From contig JAHBTD010000002.1 of NCBI GenBank assembly GCA_019638775.1, positions 434,001 to 498,000 of the forward strand: a DNA stretch of 64,000 bases. The letters are read 5' to 3'. Positions within the stretch are counted from its first letter, which is position 1; each line of letters begins with the position of its first letter. This stretch comes from Fimbriimonadaceae bacterium (GTDB lineage: Bacteria > Armatimonadota > Fimbriimonadia > Fimbriimonadales > Fimbriimonadaceae). This document shows, one piece after another, positions 43,034 to 51,406 of the stretch. The notes below the pieces were generated by a model. It was given only the letters and a program-made list of their open reading frames with translations. It had not been told where the DNA came from and did not search any database. Both the position numbers and the translations under genes were made by a program.

Positions 43034-44113
43034 ATGCACCTGGATATCCATCCTGAAATCGGCAAGGCTTGGACACCCTCAGCGGACTTTTACACCGATC
43101 CTGGCGTGTACGAAGAGGTTAAGGAGAAGGTTTTCGCGCGGTCTTGGCAGTTCATCACCGACACCGACAACCTGAAGGTGCCGGGGCAGGTCTGGCCTTT
43201 TACCCTGTTGGAAGGGTTGATGAACGAACCCTTGATGTTGGCGCGAGATATGGATGACCAGCTACGCTGCCTCTCGAACGTGTGCACCCATCGTGGAAAC
43301 ATCGTGGTCGAGGGCGCAGGGGTTGAGCGTTCGCTGCGCTGCAGATATCACGGACGGCGGTTTGGGCTGGACGGGAAGTTTCAGTTCATGCCGGAGTTTG
43401 AAGGGTGCGAAGGTTTTCCGTGCGACAAGGACAACCTCACACACGTCCCGATGGAGCTTTGGCACAAATTTGCGCATGTCTCGACGAACCCTGCTGCATC
43501 CCTTGAAGAGTGGCTAAGGCCGATGCAAGAAAGGGTCGGATTCTTGCCTTTTAACGAATTCAAGCATGTGCCGGAGCAGGGTCGGGATTACATGGTGCGG
43601 GGGCATTGGGCGCTGTATGTCGATAACTATTTGGAAGGCTTTCACATCCCCTACATCCACGCCTCGCTGAACGAAACTTTGGATTACGGAAACTATACGA
43701 GCGAGCTGTTCGACTATTGCAACCTGCAGCTCGGGGTGGGGAAGTCAGGTGAGATGGGGTTTGATCTTCCGGCTGGGCACCCGGACGAGGGCCAACTTAT
43801 CTCGGCTTACTACTTCTGGGTTTTCCCGAACATGATGTTCAACTTCTACCCGTGGGGGCTTTCCATCAACGTGGTCCGCCCTCTTGCTCCCGACCTGACC
43901 AAAGTGTCGTTTATCCGCTATTTGTGGGATGAGTCGAAGCTGGGCCAAGGAGCGGGCGGCGATTTGGACCGCGTTGAGCGGGAGGATGAGGCAATTGTGG
44001 AGTTGGTGCAGAAGGGACTGCGGTCGCGATTCTATGATCGCGGGCGGTATTCACCAAAGCGGGAGACAGGGACGCATCACTTCCACCTTCTGTTGCAGAG
44101 GTTCTTGGCATAG
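43034..44113 (+). CDS. Rieske non-heme iron oxygenase, alpha-subunit family
   Basis: About 359 residues. The Rieske [2Fe-2S] motif is CTHRGNIVVEG ... LRCRYHGRRFGLDG (CxH and CxxH, about residues 75-100). The mononuclear iron site is YVDNYLEGFHIPYIHASL, with the two His, and an acidic residue in the C-terminal DRVEREDEAIVELVQKGL. Start: ATG at 43034 gives MHLDIHPEIGKAW; earlier codons lie in the trxA terminator. Substrates for this family range from aromatic rings to quaternary amines and cannot be assigned. No reductase partner is adjacent. Confidence 0.93.
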   Translation: MHLDIHPEIGKAWTPSADFYTDPGVYEEVKEKVFARSWQFITDTDNLKVPGQVWPFTLLEGLMNEPLMLARDMDDQLRCLSNVCTHRGNIVVEGAGVERSLRCRYHGRRFGLDGKFQFMPEFEGCEGFPCDKDNLTHVPMELWHKFAHVSTNPAASLEEWLRPMQERVGFLPFNEFKHVPEQGRDYMVRGHWALYVDNYLEGFHIPYIHASLNETLDYGNYTSELFDYCNLQLGVGKSGEMGFDLPAGHPDEGQLISAYYFWVFPNMMFNFYPWGLSINVVRPLAPDLTKVSFIRYLWDESKLGQGAGGDLDRVEREDEAIVELVQKGLRSRFYDRGRYSPKRETGTHHFHLLLQRFLA

Positions 44114-44201
44114 AGACTTTGGGAGAATTTCCAAGAGTGCGTTACTATCCCATGCCCGCTCCTATCATCTCACAGTAGACTCAATCGACCTGGAGAAATA
44201 G

Positions 44202-45800
44202 ATGCTTACGTGTTTGCTATCAGCGCTCTCATTGGGCTTGGGAGTTACGGGAGAATTCGATCGACACGACTATTTCATTCACGATGCCACGTTGATTGAT
44301 GGCTCTGGCAGTGCACCCTACCGCGCCTGCGTTAAGGTGAAGGACGGCATCATCGTCTTTGTCCGAAAGTGTGGTCCTGAGCATGTGCACCTTGCGGAAT
44401 TTTCATCTCCGCTGATAGATGGCAGCGGCCTCGTCCTTGTTCCTGGGTTCATCGACGCCCACTCCCACGCCGACTTCGGCATTGCCGATGACCCCAGCGC
44501 CGAATCTCAAGTGCGGCAGGGGATCACCACTGCTGTGGTCGGTCAGGACGGCATCTGGAGCGAGCCCTATACCGATGCGATGACGCGCATTTTGAACGCT
44601 GAGCCCGCCATCAACTTTGCTGCGTTTACCGGACATGGTGGCATTCGCAACCACGTGCTTGGGGGGGATGATTTCGAGCGATGGGCTTACCCCGAAGAGA
44701 TCGAACGGATGAAAGGGCTTGTGGAGGCTGACCTGAAGGCGGGGGCTTTGGGGCTGTCCAGTGGACTCGAATACAACCCCGGGTTTTTCAGCAACACCGA
44801 CGAGGTGATTGAGCTCGCCAAAATCGCGGCCAAGTACAAAGGCTCCTATATCAGCCACGTTCGGAACGAGGATACGAATGCCCTGGCGAGCTTCAAGGAG
44901 TTGATCCGTATTGCCGAGGAGGCCAAGATTCCAGCGCAGATTTCGCACATCAAGCTTGGGTTGCCATCGGTTTGGGGGCAGTCAAAGCAAGCGATTGCAC
45001 TGTTTGAGGACGCGAGGAAACGAGGGGTTGATGTCAGCGCCGATATCTATCCTTACACCTACTGGCAGAGTGGCATCACTGTTTTGACTCCAAGTCGTGA
45101 TTGGGACCGGATAGGGGTTTGGAAGCAGGCGATTCGTGATCTTGGAGACGCCAGCCGAATTCGCCTGGCGGAATGCACTTATAAGCCAGACTGGGCAGGG
45201 AAGACGATCCAAGAGATCGCCGATGCCGCATCTCAAGACCCCGCTGAGATCATCCAGGAGATCGTGCTGAATACTTACGGGCCAGGCAAGTCGGGCCGTG
45301 CAAGCGTCATCGTTACAGCGATGGCAGAGGGCGATATCGTTCGGTTTATGCAGTGGGCGTTGACGAGTTTCTCGTCGGACGGTGCGATAGGAGGTTCCCA
45401 TCCACGGGGTGCGGGCTCCTTTCCCAGAGTGCTTGGACACTACGTTCGTAAAGCAGGGGTCCTTAGCTTAGAGGAAGCTATTCGAAAGATGACTTCGCTT
45501 CCCGCGAAGCGGTTTGGGTTTAAGGACCGTGGGTTGGTAAAGGAGGGAATGAGGGCCGATTTGGTTCTCTTCGACCCGGGCAGCATTATCGACACGGCTA
45601 CACCGACGAACCCCAGATCATTTTCCAAGGGGATACGTTATGTGATTGTGAACGGGCGATCTGTTCTTAATAACGGTGAGATGACAAGTGAGCGTCCTGG
45701 GCAGATCATCACTCGAACTGGAGCGCCGTTTAAGCCAACGACGAGTCTTCCAACCTTCTTGGCGAGTCATGCGGGCCATGTATCTTGTTGTGGAGGATAG
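44202..45800 (+). CDS. N-acyl-D-amino-acid deacylase (D-aminoacylase family)
   Basis: 532 residues of the amidohydrolase superfamily. Composite-barrel start YFIHDATLIDGSGSAPYRAC, metal motif VPGFIDAHSHADFGI (HxH), GLSSGLEYNPGFFSNTDEVI, YISHVRNEDTNALASF, QISHIKLGLPSVWGQS, and the late FSSDGAIGGSHPRGAGSFPR with the metal-site Asp, ending in RADLVLFDPG. A short hydrophobic N-terminus (MLTCLLSALSLGLGVTG) may be a signal sequence, putting the enzyme outside the cytoplasm. It would release D-amino acids from N-acylated forms, for example from cell-wall-derived material. Confidence 0.9.
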   Translation: MLTCLLSALSLGLGVTGEFDRHDYFIHDATLIDGSGSAPYRACVKVKDGIIVFVRKCGPEHVHLAEFSSPLIDGSGLVLVPGFIDAHSHADFGIADDPSAESQVRQGITTAVVGQDGIWSEPYTDAMTRILNAEPAINFAAFTGHGGIRNHVLGGDDFERWAYPEEIERMKGLVEADLKAGALGLSSGLEYNPGFFSNTDEVIELAKIAAKYKGSYISHVRNEDTNALASFKELIRIAEEAKIPAQISHIKLGLPSVWGQSKQAIALFEDARKRGVDVSADIYPYTYWQSGITVLTPSRDWDRIGVWKQAIRDLGDASRIRLAECTYKPDWAGKTIQEIADAASQDPAEIIQEIVLNTYGPGKSGRASVIVTAMAEGDIVRFMQWALTSFSSDGAIGGSHPRGAGSFPRVLGHYVRKAGVLSLEEAIRKMTSLPAKRFGFKDRGLVKEGMRADLVLFDPGSIIDTATPTNPRSFSKGIRYVIVNGRSVLNNGEMTSERPGQIITRTGAPFKPTTSLPTFLASHAGHVSCCGG

Positions 45801-45937
45801 ATTTGAAGTCGGCAATCGGCTGTCTGCTGTCTGGTGATAACTAGAGGAATTCGTTAACCGTGCTGCACGGTTGGGGACATGCTATTTGCCGATGGCTGAT
45901 GCCAACTAGCTGGCGGATGCCATAATCCTATTACCCC

Positions 45938-48220
45938 ATGCGTACGAGAGCCGAGATCGAATCCGCGTTTGCCTCTACCGAAGAGTTGACGCCCCACAAG
46001 CGCTTCTTTTTAGTAGGCATTGGTGGAGCCGGAATGAGCGCTCTGGCATTGATGCTTAAGGCACAAGGATGCGCGGTCGCGGGCTCAGACTCTACGCCGT
46101 CGGATATGACCACTCGCCTTCTTACAGAAGGCATTGAAGTCCACCTACGACACGCGGAAGACACGATCTCTCCCTTCGATCAAGTTATTTTGAGCGACGC
46201 AATCGACCTGAAGACCAATCCTGAAGTGCAGGGCGCGATTCGTCACGGATGTTCGCTTTATCGACGCTCGCAGCTTCTTGGCTGGCTTTTGAAGGACAAG
46301 AAGATCATCGCTGTCACGGGAACGCACGGCAAGACGACAACGACAGGAATGATCGGCGCGAGCCTACAAGCGGCGGGAATCGACGCAACAATCGTCGTTG
46401 GCGCTGTGATTCCCGAGTTTGGAACCTCGGTTGTCGCGGGGACGAGCGACTATGCCGTCGTTGAAGCTTGCGAAGCCTATGACAGCTTCCACGATCTTCA
46501 CCCGCAAGTGGTAGTTCTCACAAATTTAGAAATGGACCACGCCGACTTTCATGGCGACTACGAGAATCTGAAGGCGAGCGTCATGCGATTCGTGGACAGC
46601 ATTCCGGACGGTGGACTGCTCGTGTACTGCGGTGATGACGAGGGGGCTAAGGAGATCGGAACGGCTTTTGAGGGCAAGCATGAGTCGTATACCAAGGTTC
46701 ATTGGCCTCTCGGAATTCCGGGCGAGCACAACCGTTTGAATGCGGGCGCGGCATCGGCGGTGTGGAAGTACTTGCGGATGAGCCCTGATCAAACGGCAAA
46801 GGCCATGCGCCGATTGGAGTCGTTTCATGGAGCAGAGCGACGGTTGCAAGTTCTGCAAGATGGCGACATCACGGTGATTGACGACTATGCCCATCACCCG
46901 ACAGAGGTCGCGGCGAGCCTGAGCGCTGTGCGCGATGGCTATCCGGGGCGGAGGTTGATTGCTGTGTTCCAGCCCCACCTCTATAGCCGCACGAAGGATT
47001 TGATCCCCCAGTTTGCCGAGGCGTTGAGCGCGGCAGATCATGTTGTTATCACCGACATCTACCCCGCACGGGAAGCGCCGATTCCAGGCGTTAGCTCGGC
47101 AAGGATTGCTGAAAAGGTGCAGGCCTCAGTGGACTATGTGCCTGTAAGACATCTGCTTCCTCGCTTTGTCGCAGCGAAGGCGCAGCCAGGAGATGTTATC
47201 TTGGCGATGGGAGCGGGCAATATCTCGGAGTTCGGCGGAGCTCTCATCAAGGAGTTGGGCAAGGACTCGGTGGAGCGGTATCTACAGGGTGGGATGGCGA
47301 CGCTCAATATAGCCGTCGTTTATGGTGGAGATAGCCCAGAGCGTGAAGTTTCTCTTCATTCGGGCAATGCTGTCCACTCTGCACTTTGTGAGATGGGGCA
47401 TAACGCCTGGCTGGTCGATGTCTCGGATTTGCTTCTTTCAAAGGGTGACTTGTCCAAATTTGTCGGTCCAAATCGGCCCGATGTCGTTTTCCTTGCCGTT
47501 CACGGCACCCATGCTGAGGACGGGGCCATTCAAGGCCTTTTTGAATTGCTCGATATCCCGTATACCGGCTCCAGGCTTCAAGCCAGTGCGATGGCTATTG
47601 ACAAGCAGGCGACAAAGACCATTCTTGAGCATGCTGGCCTGCTTGTGCCGAAGGGCCAGCTAGTCCATTCGGTTGAAGAAGAGATCACGGTCAAGGTACC
47701 GGTTGTCGTCAAGCCGAATTCTCAGGGCTCCACGGTTGGGCTGAGTTTTGTGGAATCTTTTGCAGACTTGCAGGATGCGGTGCGGAAAGCCTTGGCCTTT
47801 GAGGGGGGAGTACTTGTCGAGGAGTGGCTGACGGGAATGGAGATCTCTGTGCCGGTGTTGGGCGACCGCGTATTACCGCCGGTGGAGATAACGCCTGTGA
47901 GCGGACGATATGATTTCGACTCAAAATACACCCCCGGCGCAACGGAGGAAATCGTCCCAGCCCGCTTGCCCGTCAATCTTATTGAGAAGGCTCAGCGGCA
48001 AGCGTTGGAAGCTCACAGAGCGCTTGGTTGCGATGGGGCAACACGCACGGACATGATCGTGGTCAAGGACAAGTTGGCAATTCTAGAGGTCAACACACTT
48101 CCGGGGATGACCCCGACCTCTTTGTTGCCCAACAGCGCGCGAGCTGCGGGGATCGACTTTAATACTTTGGTGGATTGGATCGTTAGGGACGCGTTGACGA
48201 GACATGCGGCGAAGGCGTAA
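45938..48220 (+). CDS. murC/ddl: MurC-Ddl fusion: UDP-MurNAc--L-alanine ligase / D-Ala--D-Ala ligase
   Basis: 760 residues. MurC half (about 1-445): FLVGIGGAGMSALALMLKAQ, ATP loop VTGTHGKTTTTGMIGASL, DDYAHHPTEVAASLSAVRDG and AVFQPHLYSRTKDLIPQF. Ddl half (about 455-760): IAVVYGGDSPEREVSLHSGN, TGSRLQASAMAIDKQATKTI, VVKPNSQGSTVGLSFV, LEVNTLPGMTPTSLLPNSAR. The two enzymes catalyse the addition of L-Ala to UDP-MurNAc and the joining of two D-Ala in peptidoglycan precursor synthesis. A similar fusion is known in Chlamydiae. An ATG at 47294 could allow internal start of Ddl alone. It begins the division gene cluster and overlaps ftsQ by 17 bases. Confidence 0.95.
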   Translation: MRTRAEIESAFASTEELTPHKRFFLVGIGGAGMSALALMLKAQGCAVAGSDSTPSDMTTRLLTEGIEVHLRHAEDTISPFDQVILSDAIDLKTNPEVQGAIRHGCSLYRRSQLLGWLLKDKKIIAVTGTHGKTTTTGMIGASLQAAGIDATIVVGAVIPEFGTSVVAGTSDYAVVEACEAYDSFHDLHPQVVVLTNLEMDHADFHGDYENLKASVMRFVDSIPDGGLLVYCGDDEGAKEIGTAFEGKHESYTKVHWPLGIPGEHNRLNAGAASAVWKYLRMSPDQTAKAMRRLESFHGAERRLQVLQDGDITVIDDYAHHPTEVAASLSAVRDGYPGRRLIAVFQPHLYSRTKDLIPQFAEALSAADHVVITDIYPAREAPIPGVSSARIAEKVQASVDYVPVRHLLPRFVAAKAQPGDVILAMGAGNISEFGGALIKELGKDSVERYLQGGMATLNIAVVYGGDSPEREVSLHSGNAVHSALCEMGHNAWLVDVSDLLLSKGDLSKFVGPNRPDVVFLAVHGTHAEDGAIQGLFELLDIPYTGSRLQASAMAIDKQATKTILEHAGLLVPKGQLVHSVEEEITVKVPVVVKPNSQGSTVGLSFVESFADLQDAVRKALAFEGGVLVEEWLTGMEISVPVLGDRVLPPVEITPVSGRYDFDSKYTPGATEEIVPARLPVNLIEKAQRQALEAHRALGCDGATRTDMIVVKDKLAILEVNTLPGMTPTSLLPNSARAAGIDFNTLVDWIVRDALTRHAAKA

Positions 48221-48938
48221 GCGGCGAAGAAAGTTCGTGTTCAAGGCAGAGGCGCTCTGGTTCCTTCTTGGGCTTAGCATCGCTATCGGTTTGGCACTGA
48301 GTCCGCTTACCTCTATCCGAACGGTCAGGATTGAAGGCGCTTATGAGTACGAGAAAGTGCGTCTGGATTCGATCTCGGCAAAGTTCCGGGGTCGACCGGC
48401 GCTAACGGTGAATCCATGGAGTGTCGAATCGCAGGTTTTAAAGAATCCAGCGGTGCGGCTGGCGCATTTTCGCCGCAACATCTTTGGTAGGGCGACACTT
48501 GAGCTTGAGTATAGAAAGCCTGTCGGGGAACTGGAAGGGGTGAGCGGGGCTTTTATTGATTCGGAAGGGCAAGTGTTTGAACTTCCTTATGCCTTCTCCG
48601 TGCCCAAGGTTTCTTTGCCCGAGAGTGTGAAGGATCCTAGCTTTACGGTCTTGCGCGCGTGGAATGCAAAGGAGCTTGCCGACGTCTGCAAGAGGGTAGG
48701 AGCGAGCGATATAGGGGACGAAGTGAGCATAGTCCTTGATTCATCGGGAACCGTATGCTTAAATACTGGGTCAAGTACCCAGATTTGGCTCGGTGACATG
48801 AGCCGTCTCGATGACAAGTTTCGTGTCCTCGACGAGCAACTCAAGGAGAATCCCGACTTGCTTCGTCGATCGAGAGAGATTCGGCTAACAAATCCCGACC
48901 GTCCCGTGTATGTACCGCGCCAAGGAGCAACGCAATGA
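48204..48938 (+). CDS. ftsQ: FtsQ/DivIB-type cell division protein
   Basis: 244 residues. A very basic cytosolic start (MRRRRKRRRKF), one membrane helix (about 14-34, ALWFLLGLSIAIGLAL), then a POTRA domain (SIRTVRIEGAYEYEKVRLDS) and the FtsQ beta domain (FRRNIFGRATLELEYRKPVG, AFIDSEGQVFEL). FtsQ links FtsB/FtsL and the septal synthase complex. Sequence similarity in the beta domain is modest; the position between MurC-Ddl and DUF881/FtsA strongly supports the call. Its 17-base overlap with the fusion gene and 4-base overlap with the next indicate one operon. Confidence 0.88.
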   Translation: MRRRRKRRRKFVFKAEALWFLLGLSIAIGLALSPLTSIRTVRIEGAYEYEKVRLDSISAKFRGRPALTVNPWSVESQVLKNPAVRLAHFRRNIFGRATLELEYRKPVGELEGVSGAFIDSEGQVFELPYAFSVPKVSLPESVKDPSFTVLRAWNAKELADVCKRVGASDIGDEVSIVLDSSGTVCLNTGSSTQIWLGDMSRLDDKFRVLDEQLKENPDLLRRSREIRLTNPDRPVYVPRQGATQ

Positions 48939-49696
48939 ACCCGTTTGTATCAAAAGTGAATCGAAATCCGTGGATGATCCCGGTCAGCATTTTGTCGCTG
49001 TTGCTCGGGTTTATGATGATGTCCGCTTGGTTGACCGAGCAGTCGCGTGGTTCACGCATCCCTTTGCTTGACCCCTCTCAACAAAGTCGAATCCGTGCTG
49101 GCACCATCGACATGCAGGCGGATTATCAAAAGGTTGCGGCTGAGGTTGAGAAGCTTCGCAAAGAGAAGACGCAGCTTGAAAACGCGATGGGCGACAACAC
49201 CAAGATGACCAAGGTTCTGAACGAGAACCTTCAAGACATCAAGAACTTCGCCGGTCTCACAGAAGTTGAGGGGCCGGGAGTGACGGTGACCCTGCGCGAC
49301 AACGCGTCTCCCAACAGCGCTCTTGGGGCTGTGCCGGACGATATCATCCACGACCAAGACGTGACGATGGTTGTGAATGAACTGTGGGCAGGCGGTGCAG
49401 AGGCTCTGAGCGTGAATAACAGACGCATCGTCGCGAGGTCGTCGTTTACATGCGTTGGTAACACGATCCTCGTTGACAATGTGCGCATCGCTCCTCCCGT
49501 CCGTATTCGAGCAATTGGCGATCCTGACCTTTTGATCGGCGCTTTGAATACTCCGGGGCGAGTTATTGATACGATTCGACAGAGCAGCGCCAATATGGTG
49601 CAGATTGAAAAGGTCGAAAAGCACTCTCTCCCTGCTTACAACGGTCCTACCGCAACTAAATTCGCAACGGTAGTAAAGGCTGAGGATTCGAAGTAA
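48935..49696 (+). CDS. DUF881 family protein (YlxW/YlxX-type)
   Basis: 253 residues. N-terminal membrane helix PWMIPVSILSLLLGFMMMSA, a coiled coil (about 55-90: DYQKVAAEVEKLRKEKTQLE), then the DUF881 domain with VEGPGVTVTLRDNA, DVTMVVNELWAGGAEALSVN and RIVARSSFTCVGNTILVDNV. Homologues sit between divIB and ftsA or ftsZ in Firmicutes and Actinobacteria (ylxW, ylxX) and are thought to take part in division or envelope assembly. ATGA overlap with ftsQ and TAATG overlap with the following gene. Confidence 0.93.
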   Translation: MNPFVSKVNRNPWMIPVSILSLLLGFMMMSAWLTEQSRGSRIPLLDPSQQSRIRAGTIDMQADYQKVAAEVEKLRKEKTQLENAMGDNTKMTKVLNENLQDIKNFAGLTEVEGPGVTVTLRDNASPNSALGAVPDDIIHDQDVTMVVNELWAGGAEALSVNNRRIVARSSFTCVGNTILVDNVRIAPPVRIRAIGDPDLLIGALNTPGRVIDTIRQSSANMVQIEKVEKHSLPAYNGPTATKFATVVKAEDSK

Positions 49697-50094
49697 TGAT
49701 GATCCTGATCCCCATCGTCGCACTGCTGCTAGGAGCAATCCTGGCGCAGTACATCGGCCTTGGGGCGGTCACCGGCATGAGCGGCAACTATTTGGCTGTC
49801 GCATGTGTTGCTGGACTTGATTCGGTGACCGGCGGGATTCGCGCAGGAATTGAAGGGAAGTTTTCTAACGACGTTTTTATCACGGGATTCATCTCAAACG
49901 TCGTGATTTCGTTTATACTTGCTTGGCTTGGCGATCAGATTGGCGCAAATTTGACTCTTGCGGCCGTGATCATCCTCGGCACTCGTATCTTTACAAACTT
50001 GAGTTTAATCAGGCGATACTTGCTGACGACGTGGCGCGACAATCGCGAACGCGCCAAAATGAAAGAGCAGATTCAGCAGCAGAAGTCAACATGA
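49696..50094 (+). CDS. Small basic protein Sbp-like (DUF1290)
   Basis: 132 residues with three membrane helices: ILIPIVALLLGAILAQYIG, YLAVACVAGLDSVTGGIRAG and VFITGFISNVVISFILAWLG, the last followed by ANLTLAAVIILGTRIFTNLS. The family (sbp of Bacillus) accompanies DUF881 and ftsA genes and is of unknown function in division. C-terminal extension QQQKST is basic and cytosolic. The stop overlaps the ftsA start (ATGA). Confidence 0.92.
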   Translation: MMILIPIVALLLGAILAQYIGLGAVTGMSGNYLAVACVAGLDSVTGGIRAGIEGKFSNDVFITGFISNVVISFILAWLGDQIGANLTLAAVIILGTRIFTNLSLIRRYLLTTWRDNRERAKMKEQIQQQKST

Positions 50095-51323
50095 GATCAG
50101 GGCGCGTTCATATTTTAGATTTGGGGAGCACGAAGGCCGTGTGTCTGGCGGCTGAGCTAACCGAAACCGGACGCATCAAGGTCGAAAGTTGGCATTCGAC
50201 GGATTGTAAGGGTGTTCGCAAAGCCGTTGTAACCGATCTGGAAGAAGCGGCAAAGGCGGTTGATAAGGTTTGTCGTGCCGTCGAATCCGATACCAACGAA
50301 TCCATAGAGTCCCTTGTCGTTGGGATTGGCGGTGCGCACGTCGAAGGCATCAACTCTCAGGGGTTCGTACCGATCTACCCGCGAACAAGGCCGATCACAC
50401 GCGATGACGTTTTGCAGGTTGTCAACCACAGTCGTCAGATTTCATTGCCACCCGACCGAGAGCAGATTCAGGCGATTCCCCGTGAGTTTCGCATTGATGG
50501 GCAACGCGGGATTAAAAAGCCGATAGGGATGAGTGGCGGACGCCTCGAGGTTAACACTTACCTCGTGAGCGGTCAGGCCACGCATATACAGAATTTGGAG
50601 CGGGTCGTGGAGATGTCAGGTCGCAAGATCGAGCGGTTGGTGCCCAAGGCGCTGGCTTCCGGGCTTGCTGTGCTAACCGATGAGCAGCGCGACCTTGGCG
50701 CAGCGGTGATCGATATAGGCGGTGGGTCGACCGAGATTGCTGTTTTCTTCGGCGAGAGCGTGGCTTTCTCTGCGTCTGTGCCGATTGGCGGGCAGCTTGT
50801 CACCTCGGACATTAGCAAGCTCTTGAAGGCGAGCCCAGAAGAGGCTGAGCGTTTAAAGCTCGAAGGTGGTTTGTCCTGGGCTAAGATGGCGAACGAAGAC
50901 GAGATCGTTGGCGTTTTGCAGCTTGGGCAGATTCATAAGCGTGACCTCCAGCGCCGCGTACTTGCGGAGATCATCGAGAGCAGGATGCGAGAGTTGGCGA
51001 GGATGTCTCGCCAGCAGATTGAAAAGAGCGGATTCTTTGGCATGTTGCCGGGAGGAATCGTACTGACCGGCGGGGCATCGCTCATACCGGGGACAGCCGA
51101 ACTCTTCCAGAGCGTTTTTCAGCACATGAAAGTTTCCAGCCAAGAACCTCATTTGAGTGGTCAGAGAGAGAAAGGGCTGAACAGGCCTGAGCTTGCTACA
51201 GCGGTGGGCTTATCGACCTTTGGTCTCGAATGTCAACATGATGAGTTCGCACCGGCAACAGTTGACGGTAGTTGGAAGGATAAAATAAGAACGTTCTTGT
51301 CACTGATGGGTGGCAAAGCGTAA
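50091..51323 (+). CDS. ftsA: Cell division protein FtsA
   Basis: 410 residues from the ATG at 50091; the open frame reaches further back but lies in the sbp gene, and the ATGA overlap supports this start. Actin-like ATPase: VHILDLGSTKAVCLAAELTE (phosphate-1), the FtsA-specific 1C domain around 85-165, AAVIDIGGGSTEIAVFFGES (phosphate-2) and GIVLTGGASLIPGTAELFQS (adenosine motif). The C-terminus DGSWKDKIRTFLSLMGGKA is an amphipathic helix of the type that anchors FtsA to the membrane. It tethers FtsZ filaments. A terminator-like hairpin separates it from ftsZ. Confidence 0.95.
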   Translation: MRSGRVHILDLGSTKAVCLAAELTETGRIKVESWHSTDCKGVRKAVVTDLEEAAKAVDKVCRAVESDTNESIESLVVGIGGAHVEGINSQGFVPIYPRTRPITRDDVLQVVNHSRQISLPPDREQIQAIPREFRIDGQRGIKKPIGMSGGRLEVNTYLVSGQATHIQNLERVVEMSGRKIERLVPKALASGLAVLTDEQRDLGAAVIDIGGGSTEIAVFFGESVAFSASVPIGGQLVTSDISKLLKASPEEAERLKLEGGLSWAKMANEDEIVGVLQLGQIHKRDLQRRVLAEIIESRMRELARMSRQQIEKSGFFGMLPGGIVLTGGASLIPGTAELFQSVFQHMKVSSQEPHLSGQREKGLNRPELATAVGLSTFGLECQHDEFAPATVDGSWKDKIRTFLSLMGGKA

Positions 51324-51342
51324 GATGTAAAGACAAAAGGGC

Positions 51343-51374
51343 CCGACCGAACTTTGTTCGGCGGCTGTTTTTTT
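51343..51374 (+). terminator. Terminator-like hairpin between ftsA and ftsZ
   Basis: CCGACCGAAC (51343-51352) pairs with GTTCGGCGG (51356-51364) with one bulged A and a TTT loop, giving 9 bp. Seven T (51368-51374) follow almost immediately. This is a textbook intrinsic terminator shape, yet it lies only 33 bases before the ftsZ ATG at 51407. It may limit read-through from the long cluster or work as an attenuator. Confidence 0.8.
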
Positions 51375-51406
51375 GAATTGTGGAGTCGGTTCTACCGGCT
51401 TTAGCT

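Noticed and set aside
49923-50090. Earlier ftsA start at 49923
   Set aside because: It would overlap most of the sbp gene; the ATG at 50091 gives the normal FtsA beginning and an ATGA overlap.
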